Source: Maritalea mobilis | GTDB lineage: Bacteria; Pseudomonadota; Alphaproteobacteria; Rhodobacterales; Rhodobacteraceae | Direction: 5' to 3' | Length of the DNA stretch: 64,000 nt | NCBI RefSeq assembly: GCF_019800885.1 | Contig: NZ_JAHVKE010000002.1 | Span: forward strand, 496,001 to 560,000 | In this document: piece by piece, positions 48,556 through 58,593 of the stretch | Layout: each line of letters opens with the position of its first letter | Numbering within the stretch: position 1 is the first letter of the stretch | Translations under genes and position numbers: made by a program | The notes under the pieces: generated by a model | What the model was told of the DNA's origin: nothing | The model's database searches: none | The model's input: the letters and a program-made list of their open reading frames with translations, nothing else

Positions 48556-49125
48556 CTAGTTGACCGGTTCGAGGAAATCCTCGGACATGTAGCCGGTTTG
48601 GCCGGTGGCGATGACATGCAGATGCGCCCAGCCATCCCCCACGCGTTCGATCAGCTCCACCTCCTCGCCGCGGAATAGCGCCGTCAGGATAGCATCGTCG
48701 GTCGAGGGGCCGGCGCGGAAATTCACCCGGTCCCCGGTGACGCGCAGGCGTTCTGGTGTCGTCGCCGATAGCCCCGGCGACGGCGCGGGAGGGGCCTCGG
48801 CCGTGACGTCGGGGGCTTCGGCCTCGGGCGCGGCCTGCGCGGGCGCGGCGGTCGGTGGATTGGCACCGAGGGTAACCCGCTCACCCGCAGTGTCGGCGGG
48901 TTCCACCACCGCGTCGATCACGATGTCTTCGCCCTCTTCCGTCGTCAGGACAAGGCGGCCATCGGGCGTTTCATGCAGGGCGGGGTCTTCCTCGGGGGCG
49001 GTCGGATCGCCGGGAATCGTCACCACCTCGTCCCGCGCGGCCTGGAACCCCTCGGGCGGCGCGTCGGAAAAAATGATCATCACGGCGTAGATCGCCACGA
49101 GCAATAACAGCGTCAATCGCAACAT
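48556..49125 (-). CDS. membrane-anchored bacterial SH3 domain protein
   Basis: A 189-residue protein with an N-terminal anchor helix (residues 2-19), a Pro/Ala/Glu-rich linker (about 20-125), and a C-terminal SH3b domain ([40 protein letters not shown]). Such domains bind peptidoglycan or proteins in the periplasm. ATG 49125 is chosen since it puts the helix first. It is divergent from parC by 146 bases. Confidence 0.82.
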   Translation of the reverse strand: MLRLTLLLLVAIYAVMIIFSDAPPEGFQAARDEVVTIPGDPTAPEEDPALHETPDGRLVLTTEEGEDIVIDAVVEPADTAGERVTLGANPPTAAPAQAAPEAEAPDVTAEAPPAPSPGLSATTPERLRVTGDRVNFRAGPSTDDAILTALFRGEEVELIERVGDGWAHLHVIATGQTGYMSEDFLEPVN

Positions 49126-49271
49126 GTGCCGTGTGGCCCCCACTTCGTTTCCCGGCGTCCTACACCGCCTGCCTTCGATTCGCCAAAGCGCGCTTTTCCA
49201 CAGGTGATTGCGCCACCCGGGCCGATGGCTGCTTGCCGCCCGTTTCCGCGCAGTCTATCACATTCCTTGGT

Positions 49272-51590
49272 ATGGACGAGCAGGATCCCCCACAAGATGA
49301 CCGGTCCGATGACGATCGGTTGAGCGCCGAACCGCTGTCGCGGGCGATCGGCTCTCGCTACTTGCAATATGCACTGTCGACGATCATGCACCGCGCCCTG
49401 CCGGATGCGCGTGACGGGTTGAAGCCGGTGCACCGGCGCATTCTTTACGCGATGCGCGAGCTGCGCCTCGGGTCTAACGGCGGTTTCCGCAAATCGGCCA
49501 AGATCTCGGGCGACGTGATGGGCAACTATCACCCGCATGGCGACGCCGCGATCTACGACGCGATGGCGCGCCTCGCGCAGGATTTCGTCATTCGATATCC
49601 GCTGGTCGACGGGCAGGGGAACTTCGGCAATATCGACGGCGACAACCCTGCCGCCAGCCGCTACACCGAGGCGCGCATGACCGCCATGGCCGAGGCGCTG
49701 ATGCAGGGCCTCGACGAGAACGCGGTCGATTTCCGGGACAATTACGACGGGACCCTGCGCGAGCCCGAGGTTCTGCCGGCCACCGTCCCGAACCTGCTGG
49801 CCAATGGCGCGAGCGGGATTGCCGTGGGCATGGCCACGAACATTCCGCCGCATAACCTCGACGAGCTGATCGGGGCCTGCCTGCACCTGATCAAGACGCC
49901 CGATGCGCGGGACGAAACGCTGCTCAACTACATCCCGGGGCCGGATTTTCCGACCGGCGGCGTGATCGTGGAGCCGCGCGAGAATATCGCCGAAGCGTAC
50001 CGCACCGGGCGTGGCGCCTTCCGCCTGCGCGCACGTTGGGAGACCGAGGATCTGGGCCGCGGCCAATGGCAGATCGTCGTCACCGAGATCCCGTACCAGG
50101 TGCAGAAATCCAAGCTGATCGAGAAGCTGGCCGAGTTGATCCAGACCAAGAAGGTCCCGATCCTGGCCGATGTGCGCGACGAATCGGCCGACGATATCCG
50201 CATCATCCTCGAGCCGCGGACCAAGAACGTCGATCCCGAGGTGCTGATGGGCACCCTGTTCCGGCAATCCGATCTTGAAACGCGGTTCAGCCTGAACATG
50301 AACGTGTTGATCGACGGGCGCACGCCCAAGGTCTGTTCGCTGAAGGAGGTGCTGCGCGCCTTCCTCGATCACCGGCGCGACGTACTTCAGCGCCGGTCCC
50401 AGCATCGGCTGGAAAAGATCGACCACCGCCTCGAAGTGCTGGAAGGTTTCCTGATCGCCTTCCTGAACCTCGACCGGGTCATCGACATCATCCGCTACGA
50501 TGACGAGCCCAAACCCGCCTTGATGCGCGAGGATTGGGGGCGCGAGTTTACCCGCGCCACCTCCGAGAAGGATTACGTCACGCCGCCGCCCGGCGATGGC
50601 GAACTGACCGAGGTGCAGGCCGAGGCCATCCTCAACATGCGCCTGCGCAGCCTGCGCCGCCTTGAAGAGATGGAGCTGATCCGCGAGCGCGACGCCCTGA
50701 TGGAAGAGCGCGCGGGGCTCGAAGACCTGCTGGCCGATGAAGGCCTGCAATGGGCCCGGATCGCCGACGAGCTGCGCGAGGTGCGCAAGACGTTCGGCGC
50801 CAAGGCCGAGGGCGGTGCGCGGCGCACCGATTTCGCCGAAGCCGGCGAGACCCCGGATGTGCCGATCGAAGCCATGATCGAGCGCGAGCCGATCACCGTG
50901 GTCTGCTCCAAGATGGGCTGGATCCGGGCGATGAAGGGCCATATCGACCTGTCGAGCGAGTTGAAATTCCGCGACGGGGACGAGGGTCGGTTCGTTTTCC
51001 ACGCCGAAACGACGGACAAGCTGTTGATCATGGGGGCACAGGGCCGTGTGTACACGCTGCCGGCCTCCAACCTGCCGGGCGGTCGCGGCCTGGGCGAGCC
51101 TGTGCGCCTGATGGTCGATTTGCCCAACGAATCCGAAATCGTCGATCTGTTCGTGCATCGCCCCGGCGGCAAGCGTCTGGTCGCCTCTTCGGCCGGGGAC
51201 GGGTTCCTCGTGCCGGAGGACGATATCGTCGCGCAGACACGTGCGGGCAAACAGGTTCTGAACGTGCGCGGCGATGCCGTGGCCAAGGTTTGCGTGCCGC
51301 TGGCCGAGGGCGACGATCATGTCGCCGTCGTTGGCGAGAACCGCAAGCTGCTGGTGTTCTCGTTGGATGAACTGCCCGAACTGGGGCGTGGCAAGGGCGT
51401 GCGCCTTCAGAAATACAAGGATGGCGGCCTGTCGGATGCACGCACGTTCCGGCTGGACGACGGTTTGACATGGCTCGATCCGGCGGGCCGGACCCGGACC
51501 GAGGCGGACCTTGTCGAATGGACCGCGAAACGGGCCAGTGCCGGGCGCATGGCGCCGCGCGGGTTCCCCCGCGACAACCGCTTTACCTGA
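49272..51590 (+). CDS. parC: DNA topoisomerase IV subunit A
   Basis: Subunit of the type II topoisomerase that decatenates daughter chromosomes. The 772-residue protein has the breakage-reunion domain with [14 protein letters not shown], the quinolone-determining stretch [19 protein letters not shown] and catalytic Tyr131 ([10 protein letters not shown]), then a C-terminal beta-pinwheel with [14 protein letters not shown] full GyrA box is absent, favouring ParC over GyrA. In the quinolone region the positions of E. coli Ser80 and Glu84 are Ala and Asp. The ATG at 49272 has CCTTGGT upstream, a weak site. Confidence 0.93.
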   Translation: MDEQDPPQDDRSDDDRLSAEPLSRAIGSRYLQYALSTIMHRALPDARDGLKPVHRRILYAMRELRLGSNGGFRKSAKISGDVMGNYHPHGDAAIYDAMARLAQDFVIRYPLVDGQGNFGNIDGDNPAASRYTEARMTAMAEALMQGLDENAVDFRDNYDGTLREPEVLPATVPNLLANGASGIAVGMATNIPPHNLDELIGACLHLIKTPDARDETLLNYIPGPDFPTGGVIVEPRENIAEAYRTGRGAFRLRARWETEDLGRGQWQIVVTEIPYQVQKSKLIEKLAELIQTKKVPILADVRDESADDIRIILEPRTKNVDPEVLMGTLFRQSDLETRFSLNMNVLIDGRTPKVCSLKEVLRAFLDHRRDVLQRRSQHRLEKIDHRLEVLEGFLIAFLNLDRVIDIIRYDDEPKPALMREDWGREFTRATSEKDYVTPPPGDGELTEVQAEAILNMRLRSLRRLEEMELIRERDALMEERAGLEDLLADEGLQWARIADELREVRKTFGAKAEGGARRTDFAEAGETPDVPIEAMIEREPITVVCSKMGWIRAMKGHIDLSSELKFRDGDEGRFVFHAETTDKLLIMGAQGRVYTLPASNLPGGRGLGEPVRLMVDLPNESEIVDLFVHRPGGKRLVASSAGDGFLVPEDDIVAQTRAGKQVLNVRGDAVAKVCVPLAEGDDHVAVVGENRKLLVFSLDELPELGRGKGVRLQKYKDGGLSDARTFRLDDGLTWLDPAGRTRTEADLVEWTAKRASAGRMAPRGFPRDNRFT

Positions 51591-51710
51591 GGCGCGGCCC
51601 AAAGCGGCAGGAAGGCCACGCTGATCGACACGTGAAGTTGCACGGGTTTACCTTTCGCCACCCGCTGCTGTATCGACTCCGACAACCGTTTGCCGAGGAG
51701 ACGTTCCCAG

Positions 51711-52352
51711 ATGCGCCTGTCCCGCTTCGCCCCTCTTGCTGTCGTTGCCTTCGTCGCAGCCTGTGCGGCCGGTGATCCGCTCGAGGAAGATCTGCCCGAC
51801 ATGGGTGATTTCCGGCTGGCCCATAACATCGTCGTGGCCGACAACGCGCAGCAGGTGCCGCCGTCCCGAAACGCCGAGCCCGAGGAATGGGTCGAGATCC
51901 TCGAATCCGAGATCGATCGCCGGTTCCGCGGCTACGAGGGGGATCGCCTCTATCACATCGGCGTCGCGGTCGATGGCTACGCGCTGGCCCCTCCGGGTAT
52001 CCCGATCGTGCTGCAGCCGCGCTCGGTCCTGGTTCTGTCGGTCAATATCTGGGACGATGAACTTGGCCGGAAACTGCATGACGAACCCGAGCAGATCATG
52101 GTGTTCGAGGGCGCAAGCCCGGAAACGATGCTCGTCGGCTCGGGCATCGCGCGCTCGCGCGATGAACAGATGCAGATCCTGGCCCGGAACGCGGCGCGGC
52201 GCATCCAGCTGTTCATGTTGGACAACCCCGAATGGTTCAACATCGACCCGGACGCCGCCGAAAATGCCGCAAGCGCGGTCGAGGCTGCTGCAGAGGCCGC
52301 TGAAGCCGCACCCGAGGCTGCAGACGAGGCGCTCGAAGACGCAACCGAGTGA
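51711..52352 (+). CDS. uncharacterised lipoprotein
   Basis: A 213-residue lipoprotein: [17 protein letters not shown] gives the lipobox with Cys18. The mature part has a mixed domain (residues about 35-180, with [20 protein letters not shown]) and a C-terminal Ala/Glu-rich tail of about 30 residues likely to be helical. I do not recognise a named family; it seems specific to Rhodobacterales. Located between parC and tuf, 120 bases after parC. Confidence 0.7.
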   Translation: MRLSRFAPLAVVAFVAACAAGDPLEEDLPDMGDFRLAHNIVVADNAQQVPPSRNAEPEEWVEILESEIDRRFRGYEGDRLYHIGVAVDGYALAPPGIPIVLQPRSVLVLSVNIWDDELGRKLHDEPEQIMVFEGASPETMLVGSGIARSRDEQMQILARNAARRIQLFMLDNPEWFNIDPDAAENAASAVEAAAEAAEAAPEAADEALEDATE

Positions 52353-52358
52353 TCGTGC

Positions 52359-52390
52359 CGATCCGGGGCAGGATTTCTGCCCCGGGATCG
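52359..52390 (+). other. strong hairpin after lipoprotein gene
   Basis: CGATCCGGGGCA pairs with TGCCCCGGGATCG (one bulged G) around a seven-base loop. It lacks a T run, so it may stabilise the 3' end of the lipoprotein mRNA or act in Rho-dependent termination rather than as a classic terminator. Confidence 0.45.
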
Positions 52391-52410
52391 CCGCCGATCC
52401 ACATAGCACC

Positions 52411-52439
52411 TTGATTTTTCCGTGCGGGCCGAATACCTC
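52411..52439 (+). promoter_or_regulatory. candidate promoter of tuf
   Basis: TTGATT (52411-52416) and TACCTC (52434-52439) are 17 bases apart, about 70 bases upstream of the tuf start. The leader downstream contains an 8-base-pair inverted repeat GGGCCCCG/CGGGGCCC (52457-52464 and 52480-52487). The -10 match is weak. Confidence 0.3.
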
Positions 52440-52510
52440 GCCCGCGATGTTGAACCGGGCCCCGGCGTTTGCTGCTTGACGGGGCCCCCGAATGGACGGG
52501 GCGCCAGCCA

Positions 52511-53686
<1,176 letters not shown>

Positions 53687-53737
53687 TCGGACCCGTTCCA
53701 AACGGAACGCTGGCGCAGTCACACGACGAAAATCAGG

Positions 53738-53768
53738 GAAGCCGCGGCACTGTCTGCGGCTTCTTTTT
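53738..53768 (+). terminator. Rho-independent terminator of tuf
   Basis: 8-base-pair stem GAAGCCGC/GCGGCTTC with a 10-base loop followed by five T, 51 bases after the tuf stop. Confidence 0.92.
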
Positions 53769-53972
53769 GTGTGACGGGGGCGTTGATACCCACGATCCTG
53801 TCACACATGCAGCGCCGCCATGGTGATGGTGTGGGCGACCGGCCCCCAGCGGCCGGGTTTTGCTTTCCGGCCTCAGTCATGTTACATCACCCGCACCAGA
53901 CAACAGGAGGCATCGATGGATCAGCCGCTTTGATCGCCAAATTCCAATCGCATCAAAGACAAAGGCTATCCC

Positions 53973-54635
53973 ATGCCCGCATTCCGCCCGTTTCCCGCCC
54001 CCGGCGTGTCTCATCCCGTTCCGCTGCCCGATGGCTCGGTTCATGAGGGCACCGTGTTCCTGTCGGCCGTCATCGACCACCCACGGTTCGAGGTCGGCGA
54101 TTACACCTATGCCTCGGCGCATCACCCGCCCAAGGATTGGGCCGCACATCTGGCCCCCTATCTCTACCCGTTCAGCCCCGAGAAACTGACGATCGGCCGC
54201 TTCTGCCAGATTGCAAGCGGGGTGGAGTTCATCACGGCCTCGGCCAACCACCGCTACGACGGCATATCCACCTTTCCCTTCGCGGTGTTCGGCGGCGGCC
54301 CGGTTGAGGGGCGTCCGTCGATGCCATCGCCCGGGGCCGATACCTGCGTCGGGCACGATGTGTGGATCGGCACCGGCGCGCGCATCCTGCCGGGCGCACA
54401 GATCGGCAGCGGTGCGATCATCGGGGCCGGGGCGGTCGTGTCGGGTGAGGTCGCGCCCTACACCATCGTCGCAGGCAATCCGGCCAGACCGGTGCGGCGA
54501 CGCTTTGCGCCTGAAACCATCGAGCGTTTGCTTGAAATCGCCTGGTGGGAGTGGCCGATCGACAGGATCCTCGCGCATGAGGCCGCGATCTGCGGGGCCG
54601 ACCTGAGCGCCCTTGAACATGCGGCGCGGCATTGA
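53973..54635 (+). CDS. CatB-type xenobiotic acetyltransferase family protein
   Basis: A 220-residue left-handed beta-helix (hexapeptide repeat) acetyltransferase. The catalytic His93 lies in TASANHRYDG; GHDVWIGTGARILPGAQIGS and GAIIGAGAVVSGEVAPYTIV are hexapeptide repeats; AGNPARPVRRRF is the usual exit motif. CatB proteins acetylate chloramphenicol, virginiamycin A-type drugs or unknown small molecules; chromosomal forms like this often have no proven drug target. Its ribosome site is weak (AAAGG). A tiny open frame with a strong Shine-Dalgarno lies 40 bases upstream. Confidence 0.85.
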   Translation: MPAFRPFPAPGVSHPVPLPDGSVHEGTVFLSAVIDHPRFEVGDYTYASAHHPPKDWAAHLAPYLYPFSPEKLTIGRFCQIASGVEFITASANHRYDGISTFPFAVFGGGPVEGRPSMPSPGADTCVGHDVWIGTGARILPGAQIGSGAIIGAGAVVSGEVAPYTIVAGNPARPVRRRFAPETIERLLEIAWWEWPIDRILAHEAAICGADLSALEHAARH

Positions 54636-54696
54636 TGCAGGTTGGCGTCAGCGGCGCAGGACCCCATCTCTGGCGTGACCAGAACAGGAGCGTTTC

Positions 54697-56112
54697 ATGA
54701 CCGTCACCCCCGAGATCGGTGTGATCGGCCTTGGTACGATGGGGGCCAACCTTGCCCTCAACATTGCCGAGGCGGGTCACCCCATCGCCGTGTTCAACCG
54801 GACGCCTGAAAAGACCTTTGCCTTTGCCGAAAGCGCGGGCGCCTTGTCCGACCGGATCGTGCCGACCGAGAGCCTCGAGGCGTTCGTCGCGGCGCTGGCC
54901 TCGCCCCGGCGCATCCTGCTCATGGTGCCCGCCGGGGACGCGGTCGAAGAGCAGATCGCCGCCCTGCGGCCGCTGTTGGACGCAGGCGATGTCCTGATCG
55001 ACGGCGGCAATTCCGACTGGCAGGACAGCACGCGCCGCCAAGCCGAGTTAGGGCGCGACGGCCTGCATTTCCTCGGGCTGGGCGTGTCCGGCGGGGCCGA
55101 GGGGGCACGGCATGGCCCCTCGATGATGGCGGGTGGCAGCGAAAGGGCTTACGAGGCCGTCGCGCCGATTCTGCGGGACATCGCCGCCCGGTTCGACGGC
55201 GAGCCTTGCGTGGCGTATCTCGGCTCTGGCGGGGCGGGCCATTTCGTGAAAACCGTCCATAACGGCATCGAATATGCCGACATGCAGATGATCGCCGAGG
55301 TCTACGGCCTCATGCGCGACGGGCAGGGGCGCGCGATGCCTGACATGGCAGAGGTGTTCGCCCGCTGGAATGCCGGGCCGCTTGAAAGCTACCTGATCGA
55401 GATCACGGCCGAGGTTCTGGGCACGTCCGACCCCGAGACTGGCAAACCCATCCTGTCGGTGATCGCGGATCGCGCGGGCCAGAAGGGGACGGGGCGCTGG
55501 ACGGTGATGGACGCGCAACGGCGCGCCGCGCCGCTTCCAGCGGTCGAAGCGGCGGTGACCGCCCGTGTTCTGTCGGGCGAGGGGGTATGGCGCTGCAAGG
55601 GGGCGCAGCTTTTCCCCGATCCGGCGGCAGGCGCGATTGGCCCGCTCTCCGATGAACAGCTCGAACAGGCCCTGCTCGCCGGGAAAATCCTGGCCTACTC
55701 GCAGGGTTTCGCGCTTCTGGCCAAGGCCGCGCAGGAAGAGGAATGGTCCATGTCCCTGCCGGATGTCGCGCGCATCTGGCGGGCGGGGTGCATCATCCGG
55801 TCCGGGCTGCTGGACGATATGGCGACCGCCTTGGAAAGCGCCGAGACGGATCTGCTGGCCTTTGCCCCCGCCTTTTCCGAGCGACTGACGCAAACCCTGC
55901 CCGCGTTGCGCGCAACCGTTGCAGCGGCCACGCTGTCGGGCCTGCCCGTCCCGGCCCTTTCGTCAGCGCTCGGGCATTTTGACCTGTTGCGGCAGGCGCG
56001 GGGCACGGCGGACCTGATCCAGGGGCTGCGAGACCGGTTCGGCGCGCACGGATTCCAACGGTTGGATCGCCCCGGCGAACCCGGTCAGCACGGACCTTGG
56101 AGCGGGACCTGA
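54697..56112 (+). CDS. gnd: 6-phosphogluconate dehydrogenase (NADP+, decarboxylating)
   Basis: Oxidative pentose-phosphate enzyme yielding ribulose 5-phosphate, CO2 and NADPH. The 471-residue protein has the nucleotide loop IGLGTMGANLALNI, VSGGAEGARHGPSMM, the catalytic Lys in GHFVKTVHNGIEYADMQM and the C-terminal decarboxylase domain with DRAGQKGTGRWTVMDA. Length is that of the long, tetrameric/dimeric 6PGDH. It is 61 bases after the acetyltransferase gene and may share its transcript. Confidence 0.95.
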   Translation: MTVTPEIGVIGLGTMGANLALNIAEAGHPIAVFNRTPEKTFAFAESAGALSDRIVPTESLEAFVAALASPRRILLMVPAGDAVEEQIAALRPLLDAGDVLIDGGNSDWQDSTRRQAELGRDGLHFLGLGVSGGAEGARHGPSMMAGGSERAYEAVAPILRDIAARFDGEPCVAYLGSGGAGHFVKTVHNGIEYADMQMIAEVYGLMRDGQGRAMPDMAEVFARWNAGPLESYLIEITAEVLGTSDPETGKPILSVIADRAGQKGTGRWTVMDAQRRAAPLPAVEAAVTARVLSGEGVWRCKGAQLFPDPAAGAIGPLSDEQLEQALLAGKILAYSQGFALLAKAAQEEEWSMSLPDVARIWRAGCIIRSGLLDDMATALESAETDLLAFAPAFSERLTQTLPALRATVAAATLSGLPVPALSSALGHFDLLRQARGTADLIQGLRDRFGAHGFQRLDRPGEPGQHGPWSGT

Positions 56113-56281
56113 GGTCGCGTTGCCGGATCAAGCCCACGTTGCAGTCGAGCAGGCGCAGGCTGCACCAGCGCAAGCGATGGCATCGCGCTTTCGTGGCACG
56201 CTGCCTTCGGATGTCCTGTTGCCGTGTCGATCAACACGGGATGTTCCGGCGATCGGGTTTGGGATTCCGCCGTTTCCCGTC

Positions 56282-56310
56282 TGGACAAGCCCGTGAAATG
56301 GGCCTATCCC
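56282..56310 (+). promoter_or_regulatory. candidate promoter of tRNA-Trp
   Basis: TGGACA (56282-56287) and TATCCC (56305-56310) are separated by 17 bases, and the tRNA begins 12 bases after the -10 box. The -35 box matches five of six consensus bases. The rest of 56113-56281 shows no gene. Confidence 0.5.
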
Positions 56311-56322
56311 GCTGACCGGCCT

Positions 56323-56398
56323 AGGGGTGTAGCTCAGTTGGTAGAGCATCGGATTCCAAATCCGACGGTCGGGGGTTCGAGTCCCTCCGCCCCTGCCA
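56323..56398 (+). tRNA. tRNA-Trp (anticodon CCA)
   Basis: A complete cloverleaf of 76 bases including the encoded CCA. Acceptor stem AGGGGTG/CGCCCCT, D arm with AGCTCAGTTGGTAGAGC, anticodon arm TCGGA-TTCCAAA-TCCGA with CCA at 56356-56358, and T arm GGGGGTTCGAGTCCCTC. In many relatives this tRNA lies between tuf and secE; here two genes separate it from tuf and two from secE. Confidence 0.97.
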
Positions 56399-56508
56399 AT
56401 TTCCCGAGAATCGGAAAGACTAGCCGCCCCGAATGACGTGGATCATGAACCCGTCAGGATCGGTGTGATATCCTTTCTCATGCAATGATTTGAGACAGGA
56501 GGGTTTCC

Positions 56509-56913
56509 ATGACACGCCGTTTTTCACTCGGACTCCTGGCCGCGATCTGCGTCGGCTTGATGTCCGTCGCCGCTCTGCCGGTCGCCGCGCAGCAATTCCT
56601 GGGCCAGTACACCGCCTATATCGGCCAGCAGGATCTTTATAATTCCAACGGCCAGCGTCTGACCGAACATTGGCAGATCCTGCGGCAGGACCGCGCCAAC
56701 CTGCACCGTTTCGGGATCTCGCAGCCCGGTGACGAATGGGACCCGTGGTTCGGCAATTACAACGCGCGTGGCGCGATGGAGCAGATGATCATGCAAGGTG
56801 CCGCCGACCCGGTGGCCCGCCAGAACATCATCGCTGGCGGTGCAACGGTTGTCGTGCAGGTTTATGGCTGGAACGGTCAGCCCTCGCGCATTGACGTGCA
56901 GGTCTGGCGCTAG
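56509..56913 (+). CDS. small exported protein of unknown function
   Basis: A 134-residue protein with a clear signal peptide (basic start, hydrophobic core to about residue 24, cleavage near VAA-QQ). The mature part is rich in Gln, Asn and aromatic residues (QYTAYIGQQDLYNSNGQR, WDPWFGNYNARGAMEQMIMQ) with no Cys, and ends in a possible beta strand VVVQVYGWNGQPSRIDVQVW. I recognise no family. CAGGAGGG at 56497 supports the start. Its TAG overlaps the TAG of the convergent YdcF gene in CTAG. Confidence 0.7.
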   Translation: MTRRFSLGLLAAICVGLMSVAALPVAAQQFLGQYTAYIGQQDLYNSNGQRLTEHWQILRQDRANLHRFGISQPGDEWDPWFGNYNARGAMEQMIMQGAADPVARQNIIAGGATVVVQVYGWNGQPSRIDVQVWR

Positions 56914-57413
56914 GTCCTGAGCCCCGCCAGCGCGATCAGATAGGCCGGGATTTCCCTCAGCGCGCCTTTGAGCTGCGGCCAGAGGCGCGCTGTTCCCAGT
57001 GGCGGTGCCGAGCCCTCGGCGATCAATCCCGCGCGGCGCGCCAAAAGCGTCGCGCGGGGCAGGTGATACGCGTCCGAGACGATGAGAACCTTCCTAAGGC
57101 CGAGCCCGTCGAGCAGCGGTTTGGCGAAGCGGATGTTTTCCCCCGTCCGGTGCGATTCATCCTCCAGCCGGATCACATCGGGCGGCACTCCGGCAGCGAT
57201 CAGGGTGTCGCGCATGACCTCCGCCTCGGGTGGACCGTGCTTGCCAAGCCCGCCACAGGGAATCACGACCTGCCCGCGTCCGTCGTGCCATTGCCGCGCC
57301 GCCCATTCGGTGCGACGCGCGAGGGTGGGGGAGGGCACCCCGCCCGGCCAGACGGCCGCGCCGAGCACGAGGATGGCCTCATCCGGCCGTGTCGCTGGGG
57401 GATTTGCACTCAT
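56910..57413 (-). CDS. YdcF/ElyC (DUF218) family protein
   Basis: A 167-residue DUF218 protein. AILVLGAAVWPGGVPSPTLA, IPCGGLGKHGPPEAEVM, DESHRTGENIRFAKPLL and IVSDAYHLPRATLLARRAG are the four family blocks. Relatives (ElyC, SanA) act in envelope precursor metabolism; YdcF binds SAM. There is no membrane helix in this short form. ATG 57413 is used; it is divergent from secE by 139 bases. Confidence 0.85.
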   Translation of the reverse strand: MSANPPATRPDEAILVLGAAVWPGGVPSPTLARRTEWAARQWHDGRGQVVIPCGGLGKHGPPEAEVMRDTLIAAGVPPDVIRLEDESHRTGENIRFAKPLLDGLGLRKVLIVSDAYHLPRATLLARRAGLIAEGSAPPLGTARLWPQLKGALREIPAYLIALAGLRT

Positions 57414-57494
57414 GACGAACCGCTTGACCCGTGATCGCAGGCTAGCGCGGCGGCCCGCACTCCGCCAGAGTCCGTGGCGGGCGTGACGCACGGC

Positions 57495-57523
57495 TTGCGC
57501 CCAAGGGCGGCCATGCGTATATG
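57495..57523 (+). promoter_or_regulatory. candidate promoter of secE
   Basis: TTGCGC (57495-57500) and TATATG (57518-57523) with 17-base spacing, 29 bases before the secE ATG. Confidence 0.4.
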
Positions 57524-57552
57524 CAGCGCGATCCGACACAAGGGAAAGACCC

Positions 57553-57744
57553 ATGGCCAACCCGTTCCAGTTCCTCCAGCAGACCCGCGCCGAAATCGCC
57601 AAGGTCGTTTGGCCGACGCGCCGCGAGGTTCTGACGACGACGGCGATGGTGTTCCTGCTTGCGGCGCTTGCGGCGGTCTTCTTCTTTTTCGTCGACTGGG
57701 TGATCCGCCAGGGGCTGGAACTGGTCCTGACGCTGTTCGGCTGA
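57553..57744 (+). CDS. secE: preprotein translocase subunit SecE
   Basis: A 63-residue short SecE with one transmembrane helix (about 39-57) preceded by the conserved amphipathic stretch FLQQTRAEIAKVVWPTRREV. It clamps the SecY channel in the inner membrane. First gene of the secE-nusG-rplKAJL-rpoB region. Confidence 0.96.
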   Translation: MANPFQFLQQTRAEIAKVVWPTRREVLTTTAMVFLLAALAAVFFFFVDWVIRQGLELVLTLFG

Positions 57745-57789
57745 TCCGGTCCGCCGCCCCTTGATTTTCCGGCAATGCAGGGGTATGGC

Positions 57790-57850
57790 GCGTGCATTCC
57801 CGAAAATGGCGTGCGTCGAAGAAGTGATGCACGCTGTTTTTTATTCGGGA
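57790..57850 (+). promoter_or_regulatory. paired RNA elements between secE and nusG
   Basis: GCGTGCAT (57790-57797) can pair with ATGCACGC (57827-57834), followed by TGTTTTTTATT. The next seven bases, TCCCGAA (57798-57804), can pair with TTCGGGA (57844-57850), which lies beyond that T run. The two pairings cross, so they form either a pseudoknot or alternative terminator states. Just downstream a GTAA-loop hairpin GCCGCC/GGCGGC occupies 57855-57870. A regulatory role for nusG expression is inferred only. Confidence 0.45.
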
Positions 57851-57930
57851 GAGTGCCGCCGTAAGGCGGCGACATTCTAGGTTTTCATCGGTCCTCTTTG
57901 GGCCGTGCGGTCAAGGGACGCGAACGAGAC

Positions 57931-58464
57931 ATGGCAAAACGGTGGTATTCGGTCAGCGTGCTGTCCAACTTCGAAAAGCGGGTTGCCGAACAGATCCGCA
58001 CCGCCGTGGCCGAAAAGGGCCTCGAAGAGGTGATCGAAGAGGTGCTCGTCCCCGAAGAGGACGTGATCGAGGTGCGCCGGGGCAAGAAGGTCACCGTGCC
58101 GCGCCGCTTCATGCCCGGCTACGTGCTGGTCCGCATGGAGATGACCGACGAAGGCTACCACGCGATCAACTCGATCGCCCGCGTGACCGGCTTCCTCGGC
58201 CCGCAGGGGCGCCCGATGCCGATGCGCGATGACGAGGTGAACGCGATCCTCAACCGCGTCGAAGAGGGCGAGGCGCAGCCGCGCTCGACCATCACCTTCG
58301 AGGTGGGCGAGAAAGTAAAGGTCAACGACGGCCCGTTCGAGGATTTCGACGGCATGGTCGAAGAGGTCGACGACGAGAACCAGCGCCTGAAGGTCACGGT
58401 TTCGATCTTTGGCCGCGCGACTCCGGTCGAACTGGAATTCACCCAGGTCTCCAAACAGGCCTGA
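57931..58464 (+). CDS. nusG: transcription termination/antitermination factor NusG
   Basis: A 177-residue factor bridging RNA polymerase to Rho or the ribosome. The NGN domain starts [20 protein letters not shown] and contains [14 protein letters not shown]; the KOW domain has [20 protein letters not shown]. The ATG at 57931 gives the usual N terminus; an ATG at 57898 in frame is discarded. Unusually separated from secE by 186 bases. Confidence 0.96.
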   Translation: MAKRWYSVSVLSNFEKRVAEQIRTAVAEKGLEEVIEEVLVPEEDVIEVRRGKKVTVPRRFMPGYVLVRMEMTDEGYHAINSIARVTGFLGPQGRPMPMRDDEVNAILNRVEEGEAQPRSTITFEVGEKVKVNDGPFEDFDGMVEEVDDENQRLKVTVSIFGRATPVELEFTQVSKQA

Positions 58465-58593
58465 GCGAAGAGGGCGCCGCACTCCGGCGCCCGTCAAATG
58501 TGGGAGGCGAGGCGGTCGCGACCGTCGGACCGGACCACGGCAACAAAGGCCGCCTGACGCGTCGGGGGGCTGTTGGAAAGAAGGAGAGGCCAT

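Noticed and set aside
47302-48678. 458-codon plus-strand frame opposite the HIG1 and SDR genes
   Set aside because: Antisense to two recognisable genes; no motif.
49113-51602. Antisense open frame of 829 codons opposite parC
   Set aside because: Mirror of the GC3-rich parC codons; no recognisable motif.
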